Below, one piece after another: positions 46,758-58,633 of a DNA stretch of 64,000 nt (positions are counted from its first letter, which is position 1; every line of letters starts with the position of its first letter). The notes under the pieces are model-generated. The model made no database searches, had not been told where the DNA came from, and saw only the letters and a list, made by a program, of their open reading frames with translations. The stretch comes from Craterostigma plantagineum. Its lineage: Eukaryota; Streptophyta; Magnoliopsida; Lamiales; Linderniaceae. The translations under genes were made by a program, and so were the position numbers. The stretch covers positions 248,001 to 312,000 of the forward strand of contig JAPQWV010000492.1 of assembly GCA_027422505.1 (NCBI GenBank), read 5' to 3'.

Positions 46758-49700
46758 TTATTGCAAGAAGGTTACCTTGAGGAATGGGAGGGAGTTGTAG
46801 GAGGTGCCCGCCCAAAAGAAATCGAAGGAGAATGCTGACTTCGAGGCCCATGACGAGCCAGAAGTGGAGGGAAGCAAAGACGATGATGTCGAGAATGCCG
46901 AAAGCTGAGAAAGAGAAGGTCGAGCCCAAACAAGAAAAGACGAAGGAGATCGAGCGACCACCGGTAAAGCCGTACCAGCCGAAGATCCCCTACCTAGCTC
47001 GGCTAAAAAAGGATAGAGACGAGGCGCAGTTTGGTAAATTTATGAGTATGGCTAAAGAATTACATATTAACTTACCGTTTGTTGAGGCTATTATGCTGAC
47101 GAATCAAAGGAAGCTCGAACACGTCTCTACAGTATGCCTATGAGGGAGTGTTCGACGATACTCCAGAGAAAGATGCCGAAGAAACTCAAGGACCCATGGA
47201 GTTTTACTATTCCCTGTCTTATAGGCTATTTAGTTGAATGTGCTTTAGGTGATCTAGGAGCTAGCATACATTTAATGCCGTATTCTATGTTTAATCGTTT
47301 AGGATTAGGCGAACCACGACCCACTAGGATGAGCCTTCAATTAACTGATAGATCGTTAAAATACCCTCTAGGTGTTATCGAGGATGTCCTAGTTAAAGTA
47401 GATAAGTTCGTGATTCCTGCTGATTCGTTATCTTAGACATGGAGAAAGATGGTAATGTCCCATTAATACTAGGTAGACCATTCTTAGGTACATGCGATAC
47501 TGTGATAGACCATTAATACTAGGTAGACCATTCTATATGGCTGATTCGATGAAAAATAGTAATGAGCACGACGATAAGTGTTATTACCTAGACGCCTTTG
47601 AGCACAATTTTCTTTTTTTCTGTGCAAGGCTATCACAGGTTTTCGGCGAGCAAAATACACAGATAATTATGGCAATCGGCAAGTGCGAGGAGGAGGTTGA
47701 CGAGCCCATAATAATCGTCAACCAAAGCAGCGAAGAGGATAGGGAAAAGAGCTCGGTCGAGGAGCCATCGCTCCTAGAATTGAAGACGTTGCCTGACCAC
47801 CTCGAGTACGCATTTCTCGGTAGCAATGAAGGGTTGCCGGTCATTATTTCTACAAGCCTCGACGATGGACAAACGATCCAGCTTTTGGAAGTATTGAGAG
47901 CGCACAAAAAGGCTCTGGCGTGGAATATATCCGACATCAGAGGGATCAGTCCGAGCTACTGTACGCACAAGATCCTGATAGAGGACGAGTTTAAGCCAGT
48001 CGCCCAGCGTCTAAGGCGACTTAACCCCAATATGAAGGATGTCGTGAAGAAGGAGGTGATCAAACTACTAGACGTAGGGGTGATCTACCCTATCTCAGAC
48101 AGTGCGTGGGTATGTCCAGTCCAAGAAGTCCCAAAGAAGGGAGGTATGATAGTCGTCACCAACGACAAGAACGAGTTAATTCCAACAAGAATCGTGACTG
48201 GGTGGCGCGTGTGTATCAACAACAGAAAGTTGAATGACGCCACGAGAAATGATCATTTTCCTTTACCGTTTATCGATCAAACGTTAGAAAAATTATCTGG
48301 TCACTCATTTTATTGTTTTCTTGATGGTTTATCAGGATATTTGCATATCCCTATCGCGCCTGAGGACCAAGAGAAGACCACATTCACTTGTCCATTCGAT
48401 ACTTTGCGTACCGAAGGATGCCATTCGGTCTTTGCAATGCCCCAGCCACCTTCCAGCGATGCATGATGGCTATATTCGACGAGTTGGTAGGAGAGGTAAT
48501 GGAGGTATTTATGGATGATTTTTCAGTGTTTGGTTAGTCGTTTGATGTGTGTCTGTCTAATTTGAAGCTTCTACTCGCACGTTGCGAGGAGACGAACTTG
48601 GCGCTTAATTGGGAAAAGTATCACTTTATGGTTCGAGAGGGCATAGTTCTGAGCCATAAAATTTCCTCTAAAGGAACTGAAGTGGACCGAGCCAAGTTAA
48701 AAACTATAGAAAAGTTGCCCGTTCCCTCGAACGTGAAGTCAATTAGGAATTTTCTAGGTCATGCTGGTTTTTATCATCGATTTATTAAGGATTTTTCTAA
48801 GATTGCACGACCTATGACTAGACAACTTGAAAAAGATGCTCCATTTGAGTTTAATGATGAGTGCTTGCATGCTTTTAAGTTACTTAAGGAGCGACTTATC
48901 ACAACACCTATTATGGTCGCCCCCGAATGGGGGCTGCCCTTTGAACTAATGTGTGATGCTAATGATTACATAGTTGGAGCCGTACTAGGGCAGCACAAGG
49001 ACAACCACTTCAGGCCTATTTACTATGCCAGTAAGACGTTAGACGCAACCCAAGCCAACTACACGACCACTGAAAAGGAGCTTTTAGCTGATGTGTTCCC
49101 TTTCGATAAATTCAGGTCATATCTAATTTTGTCGAAAGTTATTGCTTTTACTGACCACTCTGCCCTTGACTATTTATTAGCAAAGCCGGTCGCAAAACCT
49201 CGGCTAATCAGATGGATCCTACTCCTTCAAGAGTTTGATATAGAGATCCGAGACAAGAAAGGCGTAGAGAATCTGGCGGCAGATCACCTCTCTCGACTAG
49301 AGGAGTCCAAGATTTATCACAAGGACAGCAAGGCGATTCAGGACACATTCCAAGACGAGCACCTATACTCAATACAAGTGGTAAGTGATAATACTCCTTG
49401 GTTTGCAGATTTTGCTAATTATCTTGTTGCGAGGGTCCTTCCAAAGGGGTACACAAGTCAGCAAAAGAAGAAATTCTTTTCTGACCTTAAGTACTCCTTT
49501 TGATAAGATCCGTATCTTTCAGGCGATGTGCAGATCAAGTGATACGACGATGTGTTTCTTCCCCCGAGACGACGAAGATTCTTGGGCATTGCCATAGCGG
49601 ACCGACTGGAAGGCACTGTGCAGCCAACTGAACTGCTCAGAAGGTACTGGAAAATGGATTCTATTGGCCAACTCTTTTCAAAGACTCCCAAAGGTACGTT

Positions 49701-50120
49701 GGCATTTGCGATCAGTGCCAACCCGCAGGTAATCTCTCAAAACGCGATGAAATGCCTCAGAACTTCATCTTAGTATGTGAGATTTTTGACATATGGGGTA
49801 TAGATTTTATAGGTCCCTTCCCTAGTTCGTATAGTAATAAATATATTCTGGTTACTGTAGACTATGTGTCTAAGTGGTCCGAGGAGCAATCTTTACCCAC
49901 GAACGATGCTAGGGTTGTCGTTCAATTTTTACGAGCGCTATATTCACGATTTGGGGCACCTATATGTATCATTGGCGATAAAGGCACTCATTTTTGTAAG
50001 ACCAAATTTGCACGAACGTTAGAGCGTTACGGTGTTAAACATAGTCTATCCATCCCTTATCACACACAGGCTAGCGATCAGATAGAAGTGGTGAACCGTG
50101 AATTGAAAAGAATTTTGAGA
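46758..50120 (+). pseudogene. Athila-like Ty3 element, copy 1: truncated gag-pol
   Basis: Homologous to the long copy at 53120-56545. It starts inside gag (matching KAVTLRNGREL of the other copy), right at the edge of the Tekay-like LTR, and ends within integrase at [10 protein letters not shown]. It keeps the protease (LGDLGASIHLMPYSMF), RT ([14 protein letters not shown]), RNase H and part of integrase. Stops and frame changes occur at about 47140, 47435, 48400, 48536, 49500 and 49750. An 11-codon deletion removes the MPSFAKFL segment, and a small rearrangement lies near 47480-47530. No LTR of this copy remains in the window. Confidence 0.88.
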
Positions 50121-50445
50121 TCATATAGATAAGGTGCACTTGATATGCCTTGTTTTAACTTACATGGGTTTTCAAAACCTAGTCCTTTATGGGGATTATA
50201 AAAATCAACATTAGCTGGTTTGTTCAAGAAGATCGTTTGTTCTGATTGATCTCGTCCGGTTAAGATGTCCTCCAATTTTTTTATTTTGGAGTACAGTCTT
50301 CCCCGTTCTTTACTTAGTAAGTCATATTTAATTGTAGCATCCATTGCCTGATCTCTATGAGATTTCATTTCCTTTTCTAAATCCTTGGCTTTAGCTTCGG
50401 ATTTTTGCACTTGTATTTCTAGCTTAGCAATTTTTTCATTTGCCA
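50121..50445 (-). pseudogene. Scrap of a SIRE-like copia gag, antisense
   Basis: On the minus strand this codes for a coiled-coil region (IAKLEIQVQKSEAKAKDLEK) followed by a segment with NKPANVDFYNPHKGLGF. This is the gag spacer typical of SIRE-like copia polyproteins. Only about 325 bases remain. It is wedged between the broken end of Athila copy 1 and the truncated 5' LTR of copy 2, with no LTR or duplication of its own. Confidence 0.75.
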
Positions 50446-51332
50446 CCGTGATTCGGAGAAGCTCGAGGGACGATCCAACAACGAAGCTACGCTCATACGA
50501 TCGAGGAACGAGAGCTCCACCTCAGAAACGCCATATTCACTTCTTAGGGAAGTTTTTATGAGTTTTCTATCCTCGTTTCCCTTAAATCTCGTTGTTGTGA
50601 CGTTCAATATGAGTAGCTAATCCTCTTGTGTGTTCGGGAATAGATGAACGTTGGGTTATGTCGTAGTTAAGGCGTAAGATAATCGTGAACACGTGTATTC
50701 GACTATTTATCGTTCTATGATATTGTTTCTTCGTATCAATATGTCTATGTGTTGATATGAATGTGTGGTATATCGTTTAGGGCGACAGCTAAATAACGAT
50801 CAGGCCGTTCGTAGACGTTAGGATTCGAGTATAGGGCGAAAGCAAATACTCGATCCTCGCCATCTAGTAATCGCTAACTTAGATTCCCACGAACGTTTAG
50901 GGCGACAGCAAATCCGTGAGTGGGTAGGAAATTACTGCGATTTAGTCGATTTTCACGTAGGAACGATATTCCGTAGCTTTAGTCGACAGCACCTAGCGGG
51001 ATTCGAATCCCGAACACATATTTGTCATCTTAAGTCACTTTTATTACTTCTAGTTGTTTTCCTTAGTCTTCCGATCCTTTAAGTTGCTCTGTTAAGTTAG
51101 TTCGTAGTATAAACAAATCCTACTCTTTTATTTAGGCTAAATATCGATTCGATAGGTTAATACTAGTACTCAATTTATTCCTCGTGTTCGATACTCGGAT
51201 ATTCACTATAGCTATATTACAAACGATAGGTACACTGCCTATCGCGCGTGATTCTAGTTATAATATATTCGTTTTAATTATTACTTGACGTACTCGCACG
51301 ATCTTTTATTTAAACACACACGCAAGCGATCA
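50446..51332 (+). repeat. 5' LTR of Athila copy 2, lacking about its first 780 bases
   Basis: From 50446 this equals the 3' LTR from 63190 onward, at a constant offset of 12,744 bases and with no indel through 51256. The preceding bases are unrelated SIRE gag. It ends GCGATCA, shortly before the primer-binding site. Four blocks of (T)TAGGGCGACAGC or similar words occur at 50775-51000. Confidence 0.9.
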
Positions 51333-51338
51333 AGTTTT

Positions 51339-51356
51339 TGGCGCCGTTGCCGGGGA
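51339..51356 (+). other. Primer-binding site, TGGCGCCGTTGCCGGGGA
   Basis: The TGGCGCCGTTGCCGGGG word is the usual priming site of Athila and Tat Ty3 elements, attributed to tRNA-Asp. It lies six bases after the LTR end. Confidence 0.88.
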
Positions 51357-51537
51357 GTAGATTGATATTAGGAACACCCTAGTTCGGTAATTTAGCCATT
51401 TTATTTTACATTTTCTTAATTTTTCGTTAATTGCGTTATTTGTTTCCTACATTATTAGTCCGTCACCTTTTCAACATATTTATCTAGATCTTCGCTGATT
51501 TTCAGTTTCGCTCATTGAAGGTACTGTTTGATAGTGG

Positions 51538-53452
51538 ATGACCCGAAGCCACCCTTCAGGTCCCATTGTTGAGGAAGATCCAGATTTCGAGCGAAAGTTA
51601 CGAAGGCAGCTCAGATACAATTCAGAAGGTACGGCTAGTAATTATCAGGAAGCGCTGGTTAGCTACTCGGAGGACAACTCTCAGGAGTCGGCAGACAATT
51701 CTCGAACAGAGACGTCCAAAGACAATCGAGAGACAGAAATCGATATGGCTGAACGCAGAGTACCGGTCCACCAGGACCAAGAAGAGGAACAATCCCTACA
51801 GGACCTACTCAAGAGCGCCTCCCTCGGCGGAACTGAATCGGCAATCGTTATTCCACCGATCGAGAATAATAATTTCGAGCTGAAGCATGCTTGGCTTCAG
51901 ATGATCTTTCAGACGGCTCAATTTGAGGGGAACCCTGATGATGATCCGTACTCTCACCTGAAGGCATTCCTGACAGTAACAGACACCATCAAGATTAATG
52001 GGGTCCCGAGTGACGCGATTAAGCTAATGTTGTTTCCATTTTCACTCAAGTACAGGGCGAAGGACTGGTTGGAGATGCTACCGCCCAGATCAATCACTAC
52101 TTGGGAAGAACTGAGAGCAGCATTCATCGGCCATTACTTCCCACTGTCAAAGGTATTGCGACTGAAGACGGAAATATCTCTTTTTCATCAGAAGGATTCG
52201 GAGAATCTTTACGAGGTGTGGGAGCGATACAAGGCGCTACTGAAGAGGTGCCCGCAGCACGGGATGTCGAAGGCAGCCCAGATCAACCGATTTCACGAGG
52301 GGCTCAACGATCAGACTGTCCACATGTTAGACGGAGCCGCAGGAGGAGGGCTCGTGAAGCTCAATGCGACCGAGGCTTGGAACCTGATCGAGGATTACTC
52401 AAGAAACAGCTTCATGAGGGGTAACACGAGGATCAAGACGCCAGGCGTGTTCGGAGTTAGCGAGGAGACGGCCACGAATGCCAAATTCGAAGCGCTCCAG
52501 CAACAAATTGCTGCAACAAACTCTCAGTTGCAGATAGTCATTGGCGCACTCCTACCGAAATCCGGGCAGACACAGCCCGTGAACGCCGTGGTGACCAACG
52601 CACCGACGCAGCATACGCCATACATACCCTTGTGCGGGATTTGTGGAGCAGCCCACGAGACCTCAGAATGCCAACTTGGGCAGCCGCTGGAGCACGTGGA
52701 CTATATGGGCAATTACCAAGGTGGCCAGCGAAACTTCCAGCCTCGAGCACATCCAAACTTGGCGTATGGGAATCAAAACCACCAGGGGCAAGGACCGCCA
52801 GGATTTCAGCCTAGACCATCCGGTTTCCAAACGGGGCGCCACGTCAATATCAGAATGCACCCGCCGGAGGATCTGAGGATATGAGGGAAATGAAGGATAT
52901 GATGAAGACACTCCTCACCAATTTCAGCCAAACCACCGCAGCCCATGAGAGCCGAATGACGAAGATGGAGGAGTACATGGAGGCGAACGACGTGCGTGCC
53001 CAGAACACGGACGCCTCACTCAAGAAGTTGGAGCAACAGGTGGGGCAGATGGCGAAGCAATTGGCGGGGCGTCCTCAGGGCTCACTCCCAAGCTACACCG
53101 AACCGAATCCAAAGGAGTACTGCAAGGCGGTGACTCTGAGGAATGGACGAGAACTGCAAGAAGTGCCCGCCAAGAAGAAGACCAAGGAGAACGCCAACTT
53201 CGAGAGCCACGATGAGCCCGAAGTGGAGGAGATCAGAGGCGATGATATCGAAAAGGCCGAAGCTGAGAAGGAAAAGGTCGAGCCTGAGAAAGAAAAGGCG
53301 AAGGAGATCGAGCGGCCGCCGGTGAAGCCATACCAGCCGAAGATTCCTTACCCGGCTCGACTGAAGAAGGACAAAGACGAGGCGCAATTTGGTAAATTTA
53401 TGGGTATGTGTAAGGAATTGCATATTAACCTACCTTTGAAGCCATTACGCAG
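51538..53452 (+). pseudogene. gag of Athila copy 2, two frameshifts
   Basis: The first frame (51538-52884) gives the retrotransposon gag domain (FEGNPDDDPYSHLKAFL, WEELRAAFIGHYFP) and a degenerate knuckle (CGICGAAHETSEC). A frame change near 52830 moves the coding into a second ORF (52881-53477) with a helical segment (MREMKDMMKTLLTNFSQT), a Lys/Glu-rich part and KPYQPKIPYPARLKKDKDEA. A second frame change near 53427 is needed to enter pol. Copy 1 reads without a break at this last position, so it is damage and not programmed frameshifting. Start chosen at the first ATG with gag similarity downstream. Confidence 0.85.
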
Positions 53453-56400
53453 ATGCCCAGCTTCGCCAAATTCTTGAAGGACCTATTGACGAACAGGAGG
53501 AAACTCGAACATGTTTCCACGGTGTGCTTACGAGGGGAATGCTCGGCGATACTTCAAAATAAGATGCCGAAGAAGCTCAAAGACCCAGGGAGTTTTACGA
53601 TTCCCTGTCTTATAGGAGACTTAGTTGTTGAACGCGCTTTAGCTGATCTAGGAGCTAGCATAAATTTAATGCCGTATTCCATGTTTAAGCGCTTAGGACT
53701 AGGTGAACCACGACCCACTAGGATGAATCTTCAATTAGCTGATCGTTCGTTAAAATACCCTAGGGGTGTCATTAAGGATGTCCTAGTAAAGGTAGGTAAA
53801 TTTGTGATTCCCGCCGACTTTGTTATCTTAGACATGGAGGAGGATGATAACGTTCCATTGATTCTAGGTAGACCATTTTTAGCTACCGGTGAAACTATGA
53901 TAGATGTTAGAAATGGGACGTTAACTTTGACGGTAGACGGTGAAAAAGTTACGTTCAATATGGCTGAGTCGATGAAGAATACTAATGAGCATGATGATAA
54001 GTGCTACTACTTAGACGCTGTTGAGCATGATTTTTTCTTTTCTGTACAAGGTCTATCACAGTTCCCCTACGAGCAGGATACACAGAAAATTTTAGCAATT
54101 GACGAGTGTGGGGAGGAAGTCGACGAGCCCATCATAGCTATCGACGAGAGTAGCGAAGAAGACAAGGAAAAGAGCTCGGTCGAGGAACCACCCATCTTAG
54201 AGTTGAAGCCGTTACCTGACCACCTCGAGTATGCGTTTCTCGGAAATAATGGAGGGCTACCAGTCATCATTTCATCGAGTCTCGACGACGGACAGAAGGG
54301 CCAGCTTTTGGAAGTGTTGAGAGCACACAAGAAGGCATTAGCGTGGAAGTTATCCGACATCAGAGGGATCAGTCCGAGCTACTGTACGCATAAGATCCTG
54401 ATGGAGGACGAGTTTAAGCCAGTCGCCCAACGTCAAAGGCGACTCAATCCGAATATGAAAGATGTCGTGAAGAAAGAGGTTATCAAGCTATTAGACGCGG
54501 GGATGATCTACCCTATCTCAGATAGCGCTTGGGTAAGTCCGGTCCAAGTGGTCCCGAAGAAGGGAGGAATGACGGTCGTCACTAACGATAAGAATGAATT
54601 GATTCCAACAAGGACCGTTACTGGGTGGCGTGTGTGCATCGACTACAGAAAATTAAACGACGCCACGAGAAAGGACCATTTCCCCTTACCATTTATTGAT
54701 CAGATGCTAGAAAAATTATCTGGTCATTCATTTTATTGCTTTCTTGATGGTCTTTCAGGATATCTGCAGATTCCCATTGCACCTGAGGACCAGGAAAAGA
54801 CCACGTTCACTTGCCCATTCGGGACGTTCGCGTACCGAAGGATGTCGTTCGGCCTCTGTAATGCCCCAGCCACCTTTCAGCGATGCATGATGGCCATATT
54901 CGACGAACTGGTAGGTGAGGTAATGGAGGTATTTATGGACGATTTTTCTATTTTCGGGTCGTCATTCGATGTATGTTTATCGAATCTGAAGCTCGTACTC
55001 GCACGATGCGAGGAGACAAACTTGGCACTTAATTGGGAAAAGTGCCACTTCATGGTTCGAGAGGGTATAGTTCTCGGTCACAAGATCTCCTCTAAAGGAA
55101 TCGAAGTTGACCGGGCAAAGTTAGAGACGATAGAAAAATTGCCTGTTCCCTCGAACGTGAAGTCGATTAGGAGCTTTCTAGGACATGCGGGGTTTTATCG
55201 TAGGTTTATCAAAGATTTTTCTAAGATCGCACGTCCCATGTCTAGATTGTTAGAAAAAGATGCTCCGTTTGACTTTAATGATGAGTGCTTGCATGCTTTC
55301 AATTTACTTAAGGAACGACTTATCGCAGCACCTATTATGGTCGCCCCTGACTGGGGGCTGCCCTTTGAACTAATGTGCGATGCTAGTGACTATGCAGTTG
55401 GGGCCGTGCTAGGGCAGCGTAAGGATAACCATTTCAGGCCGATATACTACGCGAGTAAGACGCTAGACGCAGCCCAAGCTAATTACACGACCACCGAAAA
55501 GGAGCTGTTGGCCGTCGTGTTTGCTTTCGACAAGTTCAGGTCATATCTTATCTTATCCAAAGTTATTGTTTTTACTGACCATTCTGCTCTTAAGTACCTG
55601 TTAGCAAAGCCCGATGCCAAGCCACGGCTAATCAGATGGATCCTACTACTGCAAGAGTTCGATATTGAGATTCGGGATAAGAAAGGTGCAGAGAACCTAG
55701 CGGCGGATCACCTCTCTCGACTGGAGGAGTTCGAAATATACCACAAGGACGGAAGGCCGATACAAGATAGGTTCCCAGACGAGCATCTTTACGCGATACA
55801 GGTGGTAAGTGACGACACTCCCTGGTTTGCAGATTACGCTAACTATCTTGTTGCGAGGGTTCTACCAAAGGGATACACAAGTCAGCAAAAGAAGAAATTC
55901 TTTTCTGACTTGAAGTATTACTTTTGGGAAGATCCATATCTGTTCAGGCGATGTGCAGACCAGATGATACGACGATGTGTTGCTCCCCCTGAGACGACGA
56001 AGATTCTAGGGCATTGCCATAGCGGACCAACTGGAGGGCATTATGCAGCCAATCGAACAGCTCAGAAGGTACTGGAAAGCGAGTTTTATTGGCCAACGAT
56101 TTTCAAAGACGCCCAACGGTATGTTGACATTTGTGATCAATGTCAGCGCACAGGTAATATCTCAAAACGTGATGAAATGCCTCAAAATTTTATTCTAGTT
56201 TCTGAGATTTTCGATGTTTGGGGTATAGATTTCATGGGCCCGTTTCCTAGTTCGTATAATAATAAGTACATTCTGGTTGCTGTAGACTATGTGTCTAAGT
56301 GGGCCGAGGCGCAAGCTTTACCCACGAACGATGCTAGGGTTGTTGTGCGATTTTTACGAGCATTATTTTCACGATTTGGAGCACCTAGATGCATCATTAG

Positions 56401-57112
56401 CGATAGAGGCACCCATTTCTGTAACACCCAATTTGCACGTACCTTAGATCGATATGGTGTTAAACACAGTCTGTCCACCCCTTATCACCCTCAGGCTAGC
56501 GGTCAGGTAGAAGTCGTGAACCGCGAGTTAAAACGTATTCTTGAGAAAACTATAGCTGGGAACCGTAAGGAGTGGGCTATTAAGCTTAATGACGCACTTT
56601 GGGCGTATAGGACCGCGTATAAGACACCAATAGGTACAACACCGTATAGATTGGTTTACGGGAAGGCATGCCACCTCCCCGTAGAAATCGAACATAAAGC
56701 CTATTGGGCAATTAAGTCATTGGATATGGATTTGGGGAAAGCCGGTGAAAAGCGGCAGCTCCAAATTAATGAGCTTGACGAGTGGCGTTTATCAGCTTAT
56801 GATAACGCCAGAATGTATAAGGAGCGTTCAAAAGCCTACCATGATAACAAAATTAGGCACAGACGAGAATTTCAAGAAGGGGACCAAGTCCTCCTCTTTA
56901 ATTCTCGACTTAGGCTTTTTCCTGGTAAGCTTAGGTCACGTTGGTCAGGACCGTTCACTATTACTCGTGTTTTCTCATACGGTACTGTTGAGATTTCAGG
57001 TATGGGGCAGGGTACTTTCAAGGTGAACGGGCATCGATTGAAGCATTATCATGGAGGCGAGGAAGATTTGAGCGATAAGGAGGTATTATACCTCGATTTC
57101 AAGCTAGCATAA
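53453..57112 (+). CDS. Athila-like pol: protease, RT, RNase H, integrase (intact frame)
   Basis: An uninterrupted 1,219-codon frame. Protease site [17 protein letters not shown] is at about residue 65. RT carries [20 protein letters not shown], and its active site is FMDD (Asp496/Asp497), the variant usual in Athila in place of YxDD. RNase H includes [16 protein letters not shown] and [18 protein letters not shown]. The integrase zinc region ([18 protein letters not shown] … CDQCQRTG) precedes the core with [12 protein letters not shown] and the DDE catalytic positions. The C-terminus has the GPFTI-type module. No chromodomain. The ATG is inside the original gag-pol frame, so the protein would normally be made as part of a polyprotein. 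The frame breaks upstream probably prevent that. Confidence 0.92.
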   Translation: MPSFAKFLKDLLTNRRKLEHVSTVCLRGECSAILQNKMPKKLKDPGSFTIPCLIGDLVVERALADLGASINLMPYSMFKRLGLGEPRPTRMNLQLADRSLKYPRGVIKDVLVKVGKFVIPADFVILDMEEDDNVPLILGRPFLATGETMIDVRNGTLTLTVDGEKVTFNMAESMKNTNEHDDKCYYLDAVEHDFFFSVQGLSQFPYEQDTQKILAIDECGEEVDEPIIAIDESSEEDKEKSSVEEPPILELKPLPDHLEYAFLGNNGGLPVIISSSLDDGQKGQLLEVLRAHKKALAWKLSDIRGISPSYCTHKILMEDEFKPVAQRQRRLNPNMKDVVKKEVIKLLDAGMIYPISDSAWVSPVQVVPKKGGMTVVTNDKNELIPTRTVTGWRVCIDYRKLNDATRKDHFPLPFIDQMLEKLSGHSFYCFLDGLSGYLQIPIAPEDQEKTTFTCPFGTFAYRRMSFGLCNAPATFQRCMMAIFDELVGEVMEVFMDDFSIFGSSFDVCLSNLKLVLARCEETNLALNWEKCHFMVREGIVLGHKISSKGIEVDRAKLETIEKLPVPSNVKSIRSFLGHAGFYRRFIKDFSKIARPMSRLLEKDAPFDFNDECLHAFNLLKERLIAAPIMVAPDWGLPFELMCDASDYAVGAVLGQRKDNHFRPIYYASKTLDAAQANYTTTEKELLAVVFAFDKFRSYLILSKVIVFTDHSALKYLLAKPDAKPRLIRWILLLQEFDIEIRDKKGAENLAADHLSRLEEFEIYHKDGRPIQDRFPDEHLYAIQVVSDDTPWFADYANYLVARVLPKGYTSQQKKKFFSDLKYYFWEDPYLFRRCADQMIRRCVAPPETTKILGHCHSGPTGGHYAANRTAQKVLESEFYWPTIFKDAQRYVDICDQCQRTGNISKRDEMPQNFILVSEIFDVWGIDFMGPFPSSYNNKYILVAVDYVSKWAEAQALPTNDARVVVRFLRALFSRFGAPRCIISDRGTHFCNTQFARTLDRYGVKHSLSTPYHPQASGQVEVVNRELKRILEKTIAGNRKEWAIKLNDALWAYRTAYKTPIGTTPYRLVYGKACHLPVEIEHKAYWAIKSLDMDLGKAGEKRQLQINELDEWRLSAYDNARMYKERSKAYHDNKIRHRREFQEGDQVLLFNSRLRLFPGKLRSRWSGPFTITRVFSYGTVEISGMGQGTFKVNGHRLKHYHGGEEDLSDKEVLYLDFKLA

Positions 57113-57462
57113 GAGCCTAGGAAGGACGTCAGGCTGAGACGTTAAAAGAAGCGCTCCTTGGGAGGCAACCCAGGTATTTCTATTTTATGTTTTAGGTATA
57201 TATATATATATATATATAAAAAATCTAAAACTATAAATATATATTAAATTAAATAAAACAATAATAACAACAATAATAATAATAACAATAATAGTTAATT
57301 AATAATAAGTTATTACAAACATTGAAGATGGGTACAACGCAGAATCGAAAGATGAGATAGGAACATAGTTTTACTACATAAAGATGGTTACAACACCATT
57401 ACAACGTGTGAAAGACCAAGACAAAAGCAAATTAAAACTGCGAACAAAAGACAGAACAATAG
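57113..57462. other. Post-pol spacer with A/T microsatellite
   Basis: GCTCCTTGGGAGGCAACCC lies about 40 bases after the pol stop and can form a small GGG/CCC stem. Similar words follow pol in other plant elements of this lineage, as I remember. TA and AAT/AAC microsatellites fill 57197-57300. Confidence 0.5.
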
Positions 57463-57468
57463 TTTATT
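57463..57468 (-). terminator. AATAAA polyadenylation signal of the antisense unit
   Basis: AATAAA on the minus strand, 19 bases beyond the antisense stop codon. Such hexamers are common in A/T-rich DNA, so the position is what makes it notable. Confidence 0.4.
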
Positions 57469-57486
57469 TTGCTTCATAAGGGCGGG

Positions 57487-57651
57487 TTACTCACAAGTGC
57501 ACCTTGTGAGAACCCAACACACAAAAGCGAGTAAAACTGCGAACAAACCCACAAGAAGAGCGAAGTAGAGTGACAGCATATCTAAGTTGCGTCGAACTCT
57601 CACGTATTCTTCACTCTCATTCTCACGGTCTTGCTGCTGTCCCCAATACAT
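57487..57651 (-). CDS. Antisense 54-residue single-pass membrane peptide inside Athila copy 2
   Basis: A minus-strand ORF with ATG at 57649-57651 and TAA at 57487-57489. It begins with a charged, hydrophilic segment (MYWGQQQDRENESEEYVRVR), then has one hydrophobic helix (about residues 25-48, SLYFALLVGLFAVLLAF), and ends in a Cys-containing TRCTCE tail. A TATA box lies 92 bases upstream and AATAAA lies about 20 bases downstream, so it looks like a compact gene. It is too short to stand out by length. Antisense ORFs are known in Tat-lineage Ty3 elements. I do not recall one described for Athila. Expression and function are unknown. Confidence 0.5.
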   Translation of the reverse strand: MYWGQQQDRENESEEYVRVRRNLDMLSLYFALLVGLFAVLLAFVCWVLTRCTCE

Positions 57652-57742
57652 AGTGGCTAGCTAACCCAGAAATTTCAAAAATAAGATTGTAAAGACGTAG
57701 GATGTATGGTAGATGATGCTATGGTGTTGTTCAACCAATGTC

Positions 57743-57750
57743 TATTTATA
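57743..57750 (-). promoter_or_regulatory. TATA box for the antisense unit
   Basis: On the minus strand this reads TATAAATA, in a GCC-TATAAATAG context close to the plant consensus. It lies 92 bases upstream of the antisense start codon. Confidence 0.55.
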
Positions 57751-58052
57751 GGCATGAATGGCACAAAAATATCATTATCATACCCAGCAAATCCCATAAA
57801 TGATACAGACGAATTTTTGAATTGGATGATCTGACGCCGCGCGAGAAAGTGATATGTCGTTTGTCGATTATCAGATTTTTCCTTGCGCCGATCGTTCTCG
57901 AAAAATTCGTCGATTGCGTGTCAATCATAGTTAAAATATATATTATAATAATTATAATATATATATATTAAAAACAAAAAAAAATAAATATATATATATT
58001 TACATATATATATAATAAAACAAAAATAATTATAAAAAAAAAAAAAAATTTG

Positions 58053-58633
58053 AAGTCACGGCCAATGATTCGCCAGTCACGGCCGCGACTGTGCCCAACC
58101 AATGCCACTGCCTACATTCCCGGCCATTTGCTTAGACACTCACGGCCGTGAATCATTGGGCATCATTTCACGTCTCACACTGCCTACCTTCACGGCCTGT
58201 GACCTACTGAGTCGCGGCCGTGAACATTGCATTACTCATACACTGCCTGCGGTCACGGCTTGTGTATAGACATTCACGGCCGTGACTTGAATAAAAATAA
58301 ATATAATAATAATAAATACATAAAAATAAAAATAACAATAATATAATTAAATAATAAAATAATAATAATAAATAAATAAATAAATAAAATAATATATATA
58401 AAAAAATATATATATATATAAATAAAAAAAAAATTAAAAAAATATTATAGTATAAAAAAAAAAAAATGGTTGTCACGGCCCGTGTCTCGTGAGTCACGGC
58501 CGTGATTCCTGCGGGCTTGACTCACTGCCCGACTTCACGGCCCTAGACTTAACTGTCACGGCCGTGAATATGTCGAAAGGAGCTCTCTGCTCCACTTCAC
58601 GGCTTGTGGAATAAGCAGTCACGGCCGTGAACA
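58053..58633. repeat. Interior array of TCACGGCCGTGA palindromes (inverted relative to the LTR array)
   Basis: Repeats built as CACTGCC ... TTCACGGC(C/T)TGTG ... TCACGGCCGTGA. They recur in two blocks (58053-58275 and 58467-58633) around an A/T-rich microsatellite. Each unit is the reverse complement of the units in the 3' LTR. Confidence 0.85.
58277..58466. repeat. A/T-rich low-complexity block
   Basis: Mixed AAT, AAAT and TA microsatellites splitting the palindrome array. The minus-strand ORF across it is Ile/Tyr/Leu-rich low-complexity translation and not a gene. Confidence 0.85.

Noticed and set aside
53082..53423. 113-codon Leu/Arg-rich minus-strand ORF in gag
   Set aside because: Antisense of the Lys/Glu-rich gag segment, with no independent signals such as a TATA box.
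58204..58497. Hydrophobic minus-strand ORF (Ile/Tyr/Leu/Phe runs)
   Set aside because: Translation of AAT/AAAT microsatellites.
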